The notes beneath the pieces were generated by a model that saw nothing but the letters and a program-made list of their open reading frames with translations, was not told the origin of the DNA and searched no databases. From assembly GCA_052035955.1 (NCBI GenBank), contig JBPOHD010000015.1, positions 1 to 64,000 on the forward strand: 64,000 nucleotides of DNA. The letters are read 5' to 3'. Below, piece after piece: positions 58,156 through 64,000 of the stretch. This DNA is from JAEUNJ01 sp052035955. Lineage in GTDB: Bacteria; Pseudomonadota; Gammaproteobacteria; Burkholderiales; Rhodocyclaceae. Both the position numbers and the translations under genes were made by a program. Numbering within the stretch: the stretch's first letter is position 1; the number at the start of each line of letters is the position of its first letter.

Positions 58156-58536
58156 TCAGCCCAGGTGCAGGATCGCGTCCGCCTCGACCAGGGCGCCGCG
58201 GGGCAGTTCCTTCACCCCGACGGCGGCGCGGGCCGGATAGGGCTGGGCGATGTAGCGGGCCATCACCTCGTTGACCTTGGCGAAGTTGCCCAGGTCGGTC
58301 AGGTAGATGTTCAGCTTGACCGCGGCGTCGAGGCTACCGCCGGCCGCTTCGGCCACCGCCTTGAGGTTCTCGAAGACCCGCACGATCTGGGCATCGATGC
58401 CCTCGACCATCTGCATGGACGCGGGATCCAGGCCGATCTGCCCGGAAAGGTAGACGGTGTCCCCGGCCCGGACGGCCTGGGAGTAGGTGCCGATGGCGGC
58501 CGGGGCCCCCGGCGTGGCGATGATCTGGCGCGGCAT
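58156..58536 (-). CDS. ridA: RidA-family enamine/imine deaminase
   Basis: This 126-residue protein has APAAIGTYSQAVRAGDTVYLSGQIG at the N-terminus and the conserved Arg/Glu end AVGVKELPRGALVEADAI. It hydrolyses reactive enamines made by PLP dehydratases. GGAGG lies 5 bases before the ATG. It is divergent from the PAS-GGDEF gene. Confidence 0.93.
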   Translation of the reverse strand: MPRQIIATPGAPAAIGTYSQAVRAGDTVYLSGQIGLDPASMQMVEGIDAQIVRVFENLKAVAEAAGGSLDAAVKLNIYLTDLGNFAKVNEVMARYIAQPYPARAAVGVKELPRGALVEADAILHLG

Positions 58537-58594
58537 TGCTTCCTCCGTCGAAATTCCGAAAGCCCGTATGTTAGCCGCCTCCGGGCCGCCGACC

Positions 58595-58600
58595 TATAAT
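58595..58600 (+). promoter_or_regulatory. -10 box of the PAS-GGDEF gene, nearly leaderless
   Basis: A perfect TATAAT ends 9 bases before the ATG. The best -35 at 18 bases is TTAGCC (58571-58576), which is weak. The transcript would begin within about 3 bases of the ATG, and no ribosome site is visible. Confidence 0.45.
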
Positions 58601-58609
58601 GCGCCCTCC

Positions 58610-59923
58610 ATGACAGGCCCATCCCCACCTCCCGCCGGCGCCGCCGATACCAGCCAGAGCATGCTGGACGGCATCCTGGAATCCATCATCTGCGTGGACC
58701 TGGAAGGCCGCATCACCTACTGGAACAAGGGGGCCGAATTGCTCTACGGCTACCTGCGGGATGAAGCACTCGGGCAACATTTCTCCATGCTCTACCCGGG
58801 CGGCCGGGTCGAGGAGGAAGCCCTGATGGGGGCCTTCGGGCCGCGCCTGGCCTCGGGCGAACGACTGGAAATCGAAGGTTGGCGGGTCCGCAAGGACGGC
58901 CGGCAAGTATTCGTCCACCTGGCCGCCTCGCCGCTCCGGGACGACCAGGGCCGCCACATCGGCCTCATCGGCTTCGCCCTCGACATGACGGACCGCAAGC
59001 GGGCCGAAGATGCCCTGCGGGAGCGGGAGAAGGATCTTTCGGAGCAGAACGCCCTCAATCAGGCCATGCTGGACGCCCAGTCGGAGGCCGGCATCGGGCA
59101 GATCGTCATCGAGAACGGCCGCGTCGTCTTCTGCAACGAGGCGATCTGCCGCCTGGCCGGCTACAGCGCCGACGAGATGCTGCACCTGAGCTCCTTCCTG
59201 GAGTTGTGCCACCCGACGGACCGGGAGCGGGTGGCCTTCAACCACCAGCGGCGCTTGACCGGCGAGAGCTTCGAGAACCGCTACGACATTTCGATCCTGA
59301 CCAAGTACGGGGAACGGCGGGAGGTGGAGATCGCCGTCGCCACCATCGCCGGGAGGGAGAATCCCGCCGTCCTGGTCGTCGCCGTGGACATCACCGACCG
59401 CAAGCTCGCCGAGGAACGGGTGCAGTACCTGGCCCTGCACGACAGCCTGACGGGGCTGGCCAACCGCGTCCTGTTCTTCGACCGCCTCAATTCGGCCATC
59501 GCCCGGGCGCGGCGCCTGCAAAATTCCTTCGCCCTGCTGTTCCTCGACCTGGACGATTTCAAGCCCATCAACGACACCCTCGGCCACGACGCCGGTGACC
59601 TGGCCCTGCGCGGCGTCGCCGAGCGCCTGCGCGGCTGCGTCCGGGAAAGCGATACCGTCGCCCGCGTCGGCGGCGACGAATTCATCCTGCTGGTGAACGA
59701 CGTCGCCGATGCCGAAGCGGCACTGGCCATCGCCGACAAGGTGATCTCGGCGATCACCGAGCCGATCAAGCTCGACGGCCACCAGTTCACCCTCGGCGCC
59801 AGCGTCGGCGTCGCCCTTTATCCCGAGCATGGACTGGATGCCGACAGCCTGATGCAGCATGCCGACTCGGCGATGTACGGGGCGAAGCGCCTGGGCAAGA
59901 ACCGCCGCATCCTGTTCCGCTGA
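58610..59923 (+). CDS. PAS-PAS-GGDEF diguanylate cyclase
   Basis: This 437-residue soluble protein has two PAS domains (about 20-145 with GRITYWNKGAELLYGYL; about 150-270 with NGRVVFCNEAICRLAGY). The GGDEF domain (about 275-437) has an intact VGGDEFILL active site and an I-site RESD five residues before it, so it should make c-di-GMP and be product-inhibited. No membrane segment or EAL domain is present. The start is ATG 58610, which is 73 bases from the divergent ridA start. Confidence 0.92.
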   Translation: MTGPSPPPAGAADTSQSMLDGILESIICVDLEGRITYWNKGAELLYGYLRDEALGQHFSMLYPGGRVEEEALMGAFGPRLASGERLEIEGWRVRKDGRQVFVHLAASPLRDDQGRHIGLIGFALDMTDRKRAEDALREREKDLSEQNALNQAMLDAQSEAGIGQIVIENGRVVFCNEAICRLAGYSADEMLHLSSFLELCHPTDRERVAFNHQRRLTGESFENRYDISILTKYGERREVEIAVATIAGRENPAVLVVAVDITDRKLAEERVQYLALHDSLTGLANRVLFFDRLNSAIARARRLQNSFALLFLDLDDFKPINDTLGHDAGDLALRGVAERLRGCVRESDTVARVGGDEFILLVNDVADAEAALAIADKVISAITEPIKLDGHQFTLGASVGVALYPEHGLDADSLMQHADSAMYGAKRLGKNRRILFR

Positions 59924-59949
59924 CCGGGCACGGGGCGCCGTCTCCCCGG

Positions 59950-60372
59950 TCAGTTCACCGCGAAGTCCAGGCGCTCGAAGACGTGCTGCAGGCCGCGCCG
60001 CGCAGCCACGTTGAGGATCAGCGGCCCCTTCAGGTTGGCCCGCAGGGGACCTTCGCGCCCGCCCTCGTCGCGGTCGCGCAGCAGCATCACCACCACCACC
60101 GCGTCGTCGGGGGAGGCCAGGGCCAGGACGCCGGCCTCCTCGTCGTTAAGCGATATCCGGTAATCGAAGCCGAAGCGTGCCGGATCGGCCACGTGGAAGG
60201 CCACCTCGGGCATTTCCAGGGACTGGAGGATGTAGTAGGCCGGCTCGCCGCCTTCCGGGTGGAAGAGGGAGAAGCGCCGCAGGTCCTCGAACCCGGGCAG
60301 GCCGCGGGGAAATTCGAGGATTCGCTCGGGGGCCACCTCGATGCTGCCGTAGCGGGGGGATTCGATTTTCAT
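59950..60372 (-). CDS. fliW: Flagellar assembly factor FliW
   Basis: This 140-residue protein has the FliW motifs ILEFPRGLPGFEDLRRFSLF, YYILQSLEMPEVAFHVADP and NLKGPLILN. FliW binds flagellin and CsrA. GGAG lies 6 bases before ATG 60372; an upstream ATG (60390) is less likely. No csrA or flagellar gene adjoins it. Convergent with the GGDEF gene. Confidence 0.9.
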   Translation of the reverse strand: MKIESPRYGSIEVAPERILEFPRGLPGFEDLRRFSLFHPEGGEPAYYILQSLEMPEVAFHVADPARFGFDYRISLNDEEAGVLALASPDDAVVVVMLLRDRDEGGREGPLRANLKGPLILNVAARRGLQHVFERLDFAVN

Positions 60373-60432
60373 GGGCGCTCCAGTTCGCATGTGAAGTCCT
60401 GGCCGAAGGCGACGACGTCCAGGCAGGCACCC

Positions 60433-61134
60433 CTAACGCTTGGTCGCCATCACCACCCCGGGCTCGAGGCCGAGCGCGGCCAGCTTCTGCCGCGCCTCCT
60501 CCGCCTCCTGGCGGCTGGCGAAGGGACCGACCTGGACCCGCGCCTCGATCTGGCTCGGTATGCCGTTCAGCTCAAGCTTGGCGCGCAATTCCTCGGCGTT
60601 GGCGACGTTGTTGAACACGCCCAGCTGCAACAGGAAGCGCTTGCCCGCCTCGGCGGCCCGGGTCAGGGGACGGGAGGCCGGCGCATGGGCGGCGACCGGC
60701 GGGCGGGCGATGCGGCCGGTCTCTTCCGCCACGGACGGCGGCGCCGGCGGTTCGCTCGGCCGCATCATGGCCGGGCGGGCCTCGGCGGGCTTCGTGAGAG
60801 GCCGTTCCCGAGGCACCCGCAGGGCCGGCGCGGCGGCGGATTCGGTACGTTCCGGCTCGGCGGCCGGTTCGGCGCCTGCCTCGTTCTTCGCCTCATCGCC
60901 GGGCTCCGCCTTCTCCTCCGGCTTGGCGGCCTCGGCCGGCTTGGGCTCCGGCGGCGGCGGCAGGACGGCCACCGGCGCTGGCGCCGGCTTCTCCGGCGTG
61001 TTCAGCGCGTCGAACAGGGCCAGGCCGCCGAGCAGCGCCACGATCAGCACGCCGGCGACGGCCATCCGGCCGACCAGCCGCTTCTTCAGGGCCTCGTCAT
61101 CGTTCGCTGTCTGCGGGGTGGTCTGATCCGTCAT
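60433..61134 (-). CDS. SPOR-domain membrane protein
   Basis: This 233-residue protein has one membrane helix (VAGVLIVALLGGLALFDAL), a long Pro/Ala/Glu-rich periplasmic linker, and a C-terminal SPOR domain (about 160-233, FLLQLGVFNNVANAEELRAK). SPOR domains bind denuded septal peptidoglycan. The start overlaps the end of the DUF2802 gene by 38 bases, so the pair is translated together. Confidence 0.9.
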   Translation of the reverse strand: MTDQTTPQTANDDEALKKRLVGRMAVAGVLIVALLGGLALFDALNTPEKPAPAPVAVLPPPPEPKPAEAAKPEEKAEPGDEAKNEAGAEPAAEPERTESAAAPALRVPRERPLTKPAEARPAMMRPSEPPAPPSVAEETGRIARPPVAAHAPASRPLTRAAEAGKRFLLQLGVFNNVANAEELRAKLELNGIPSQIEARVQVGPFASRQEAEEARQKLAALGLEPGVVMATKR

Positions 61135-61678
61135 AGTCGTCCTCTTCCCTGAGTTCTTCGTCGAGGGGCACGCCGCGGCTGAGGGATGCCACGAGTTCCG
61201 CCTCGCCGATGGAGATGCCGCAGCGTCCCGCGATGCCCGCCGGATCCAGTCCCTTTCGCGCCAGCGCCATGGCCTCGCCGTACAGGGGCGAGACGCTCTG
61301 GGCCGACTGCAAGCGGGAGGTCAGCGCGTCGATCTCCTCCCGCTGCCGGTCCACCGTCTGCCCCAGGCGACGCAGCTCGTCCCGCAGTTGCCGGACCTCC
61401 GCCTCCAGGCTGCTGCGCGCCAGCTCCACTGCGAAGCCCGCCGGGTCGCCGGCCACCGGGACGGTGGCGAACGGGGCGAACGGTACCGAAGGCGGATCGT
61501 CTCCAGGCAAGGGCTCGTCGAGGGAAATATCGACGGCGGTCGTGAAGACCGGCGGCGTCGTTGCCGTCGGCGGCCGGCGCAGGCGCAGCAGGCGCAGGAA
61601 GCTGAACACCAGATAGAAGGTGGCCAGCACCGCCGCCAGGATCACCGCGTCGCGCCATTCCAGGGCCGCGGGATCCAT
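61097..61678 (-). CDS. DUF2802 membrane-anchored coiled-coil protein
   Basis: This 193-residue protein has one N-terminal helix (AVILAAVLATFYLVFSFLRLL), a coiled coil near 95-135 and an HTH-like DUF2802 end (YGEAMALARKGLDPAGIAGRC). Function is unknown. Its ATG overlaps the TGA of the PLP enzyme gene by one base (TGATG). Overlap with SPOR suggests both act at the envelope. Confidence 0.85.
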   Translation of the reverse strand: MDPAALEWRDAVILAAVLATFYLVFSFLRLLRLRRPPTATTPPVFTTAVDISLDEPLPGDDPPSVPFAPFATVPVAGDPAGFAVELARSSLEAEVRQLRDELRRLGQTVDRQREEIDALTSRLQSAQSVSPLYGEAMALARKGLDPAGIAGRCGISIGEAELVASLSRGVPLDEELREEDDYDGSDHPADSER

Positions 61679-62964
61679 CAGCCGGCACTCCGTTCCAGGG
61701 CCTGGTCGATGTCCCAGAGGATGTCGTCGAGCGTCTCGATGCCCACCGAGAGGCGGATCATGTCCGGCGTCACGCCGGCGGCCGCCTGCTGGGCGGCATC
61801 GAGCTGGCGGTGGGTCGTCGATGCCGGATGGATGACCAGGCTGCGGGCGTCGCCGATGTTGGCGAGGTGCGAGAGGAACTGCACGGCGTCGATGAAGCGC
61901 TCGCCGGCCGGCTGGCCGCCGGCGATGCCGAAGGCCAGGATGGCGCCGGCGCCCTTGGGCAGGTAGCGGGAGCCGAGCGCCGCGTAGGGACTCGATTCCA
62001 GGCCGGGGTAATTGACCCAGGCGACGCGGGGATGCCGCTCCAGGTGGCGGGCCACGGCCAGGGCATTGGCGCAATGGCGGTCCATGCGCAGCGGCAGGGT
62101 CTCGATGCCCTGCAGGAGCTGCCAGGCGTTGAAGGGCGACAGGGATGGCCCGAAGGTGCGCAGCGTCTCCATGCGCGCCTTCATCGTGAAGGCGAAATCG
62201 CCGAAGGTCTCGTAGAACTTGACGCCGTGGTAGCCCGTCGAGGGCTCCGTCATGCCGGGGAACTTGCCGTTGTCCCAGGGGAAACGGCCCGACTCGACGA
62301 CCACGCCGCCCATGGTCGTGCCGTGGCCGCCCAGGAACTTGGTGGCCGAGTGGATGACGATGTCCGCCCCGTGCTCGATGGGCCGGCAGAGCCAGGGCGA
62401 GGCCAGGGTGCTGTCGATGACCAGGGGTACCCCGTGGCCGCGGGCGATCGTCGCCACCGCCGCGATGTCGAGGATGTTCAGGCGGGGATTGGCGATGGTC
62501 TCGGCGAACAGGCAGCGGGTGTTGTCCGAGAGGGCGGCGCGGAAGTTCGCCGGATCGTCGGGATCGACGAAGACCGTCTCGATGCCCAGCCTGCGCAGGG
62601 AGACGTCGAGCTGGGAGAAGGTGCCGCCGTAGAGGGTTCGGGCGGCGACGATGCGGTCGCCGGCCTGGCAGAGGGTCAGCAGTGCCACCATCTGGGCCGC
62701 CAGGCCCGAGGCCGCGGCAACCGCCGCGCGGCCGCCTTCCAGGGCCGCGACCCGCTCCTCCAGGGCCGCCACCGTGGGATTGGACAGGCGCGAATAGACG
62801 TTGCCGAAGGTCTGCAGGTTGAACAGGCTCGCCGCGTGGTCGGCCGAATCGAAGACGAAGGAGGTCGTCTGGTAGATCGGCAGCGCACGGGCGCCCGTCG
62901 CCGGGTCCGGCTGCTGGCCGGCATGCAGGCAGAGGGTTTCGAGGCCGAAGGCGCGATCGGGCAT
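61678..62964 (-). CDS. O-acetylhomoserine sulfhydrylase-type PLP enzyme
   Basis: This 428-residue Cys/Met-metabolism PLP enzyme has PIYQTTSFVFDSADHAASLF and NVYSRLSNPTVAALEERVA near the N-terminus. The PLP Lys is in VIHSATKFLGGHGTTMGGV and the C-terminal RLSVGIETLDDILWDI is present. The length and the gap before the PLP site match MetY rather than shorter MetB/MetZ, so it probably makes homocysteine from O-acetylhomoserine and sulfide. The frame upstream to 63069 lacks homologous sequence. Confidence 0.9.
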   Translation of the reverse strand: MPDRAFGLETLCLHAGQQPDPATGARALPIYQTTSFVFDSADHAASLFNLQTFGNVYSRLSNPTVAALEERVAALEGGRAAVAAASGLAAQMVALLTLCQAGDRIVAARTLYGGTFSQLDVSLRRLGIETVFVDPDDPANFRAALSDNTRCLFAETIANPRLNILDIAAVATIARGHGVPLVIDSTLASPWLCRPIEHGADIVIHSATKFLGGHGTTMGGVVVESGRFPWDNGKFPGMTEPSTGYHGVKFYETFGDFAFTMKARMETLRTFGPSLSPFNAWQLLQGIETLPLRMDRHCANALAVARHLERHPRVAWVNYPGLESSPYAALGSRYLPKGAGAILAFGIAGGQPAGERFIDAVQFLSHLANIGDARSLVIHPASTTHRQLDAAQQAAAGVTPDMIRLSVGIETLDDILWDIDQALERSAG

Positions 62965-63007
62965 GGGACGGAAAGACGGACGATTCGGTCGATAATAGCG
63001 GCCGTCA

Positions 63008-63799
63008 ATGGCCCGCCAAACGGCGAGCAGACCGCCCAAGGCCCCACATTTCCCCGTGTTTTTCGCCAAGAAGCTGCTCTCCGCCCTCCTCCTGCCGCCC
63101 CTGGCGCCGCTGCTGCTGGTCCTGGCCGGCCTGCTCCTGCTGCGCCGCCGGCCGCGCCTGGGCCGGTGGGCGGCCTTCGCCGGCCTGCTGCTGCTCTGGG
63201 CCTTGTCGACGCCCTGGGTGGGGAAGGCCCTGCTGCAGCGGGTCGAGACCTACCCGGCCGTCGCGCCCGGCGCCCTGCGGGAGGTCCAGGCCATCGTCGT
63301 GCTGGGCGGCGGCAACCTGCTCGGCGCCCCGGAATACGGCGGCGACACGGTCGGGCCGCCGAGCCTGGCGCGCATCCGCTATGCCGCCCGCCTGCACCGG
63401 CAGAGCGGACTGCCCATCCTGGTCACCGGCGGCGCCCCCCTGGGCGGCCGGCCCGAGGGCGACACCATGGCCGAGGCCCTGGCGGGGGAATTCGGGGTGC
63501 CGGTCCGCTGGCGCGAAACCCTCTCCCGGGACACGGCCGAGAACGCCCGCCTGTCGGCGCCGCTGCTGAAGGCCGCCGGCATTCGCCGCCTCGCCCTGGT
63601 CAGCCACGCCTGGCACCTGCCGCGCGCCGTGCCCCTGTTCGAGCGCGAGGGGTTCGAAGTCGTGCCGGCGCCAACGGCATTCACGGCCCCGCCCGCTTCG
63701 TTCCTGCTGGGTCTGCTGCCTTCGATCGGCGGACTGGAGGCCAGCTACTGGGCCTGCCACGAGGGACTGGGGCGGTTGGCGCAGGCGGTCCTCCCGTAA
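63008..63799 (+). CDS. YdcF-like DUF218 membrane protein
   Basis: This 263-residue protein has two N-terminal helices and a cytoplasmic or periplasmic DUF218 domain (about 90-235) with AIVVLGGGNL, VTGGAPLGGRPEGDTMAE, SRDTAENARLS and VSHAWHLPRA. Related proteins include ElyC and SanA, linked to envelope integrity. GTG 63056, which starts at FFAKKLLSALL, is an alternative start. It is divergent from the MetY-type gene. Confidence 0.87.
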   Translation: MARQTASRPPKAPHFPVFFAKKLLSALLLPPLAPLLLVLAGLLLLRRRPRLGRWAAFAGLLLLWALSTPWVGKALLQRVETYPAVAPGALREVQAIVVLGGGNLLGAPEYGGDTVGPPSLARIRYAARLHRQSGLPILVTGGAPLGGRPEGDTMAEALAGEFGVPVRWRETLSRDTAENARLSAPLLKAAGIRRLALVSHAWHLPRAVPLFEREGFEVVPAPTAFTAPPASFLLGLLPSIGGLEASYWACHEGLGRLAQAVLP

Positions 63800-63907
63800 C
63801 CGGCCCGCCCGAACCGCCCGTCGGGAACAGCGCTTCGCGCCGCCGGACTTCGGCTCGCCGGGCCCAGTATCGGCCAGGGTGGAGAGGGTTCGATCCGCGA
63901 AAACCGT

Positions 63908-63932
63908 CGCGGCGAGAACGCCGCTCCCACAT
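63908..63932 (-). repeat. REP-like palindromic extragenic element
   Basis: On the minus strand TGTGGGAGCGGCGTTCTCGC continues into CGCGA. This has the form of the GTGGGAGCGG-type REP elements of proteobacteria, with a 6-bp stem (GCGGCG/CGCCGC) and 4-base loop. It is the only copy I noticed in the window. No transposase (RAYT) gene is visible. The rest of 63800-64000 holds no gene I can support. Confidence 0.6.
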
Positions 63933-64000
63933 GGCGCGCGGACGTACCGTGCCGGATTCAGTCGAGGGGCGGAACCTCGCGCTTGGACCCATCCGCATTC

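Noticed and set aside
63681..63998. 105-codon minus-strand frame at the right edge
   Set aside because: It runs through the REP-like element and into the 3' end of the ydcF-like gene; Arg-rich composition with no ribosome site.

Overview
The window is a very GC-rich, densely packed bacterial chromosome segment. I see no phage, insertion sequence, CRISPR array or plasmid function. Gene content and order point to a betaproteobacterium, probably near Rhodocyclales (an inference). The run ispB - rplU - rpmA - obg - proB, a pilSR pair next to tRNA-Pro, a class Ia nrdAB with NrdR boxes, a GTP-dependent PEP carboxykinase and a DUF2802/SPOR pair all fit that group. Genes often overlap by ATGA, GTGA or TGATG, so translational coupling is common.

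Layout. 1-3856: a CHASE/multi-PAS sensor kinase and its response regulator, the regulator cut by the left edge. 3888-9932: a terminator-bounded leftward operon encoding a membrane-fusion adaptor, a sulfide:quinone-oxidoreductase-like flavoprotein, an RND pump and a DUF2892 membrane protein, driven by a promoter that overlaps a perfect palindrome. 9984-11626: a CbiX-type chelatase coupled to an MFS transporter. 11703-20054: a cation-homeostasis block with two CPA2 antiporters, an NhaD-like antiporter, a P-type ATPase, a DUF3124 protein and an unknown periplasmic protein. 20077-22773: a cysteine-rich hemerythrin, a double thioredoxin-fold protein and a 2-hydroxyacid dehydrogenase. 23031-26744: a FeeM-type N-acyl amino acid synthase followed by a membrane GGDEF-EAL protein.

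26760-31741: an IclR regulator, glycerol kinase, an unusual zinc-ribbon/DUF805/glutaredoxin fusion, and a PBP7-type endopeptidase. 31835-38670: patatin, malic enzyme, PEP carboxykinase and an aminotransferase, which together form a C4/gluconeogenic node with malic enzyme and PEPCK divergent. 38792-43587: a histone H1-like repeat protein and nrdAB under tandem NrdR boxes. 43649-47669: ampD, pilR, pilS, a small Cys-rich membrane protein and tRNA-Pro(CGG). 47733-53862: ispB, rplU, rpmA, obg, proB, a lipid kinase, ubiA and an overlapping small Cys-rich gene. 54115-59923: an LplT-PlsC fusion, recG, ridA and a PAS-GGDEF cyclase. 59950-63799: fliW, SPOR, DUF2802, an O-acetylhomoserine sulfhydrylase-type gene and a YdcF-like protein. 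A REP-like hairpin lies at the right edge.

The most unusual items are the sulfide-oxidoreductase/RND operon with its palindromic promoter, the DUF805-glutaredoxin fusion, the cysteine-cluster hemerythrin, and the small Cys-rich gene that overlaps ubiA and has its own promoter. Family assignments rest on motifs read by eye. No database search was run.
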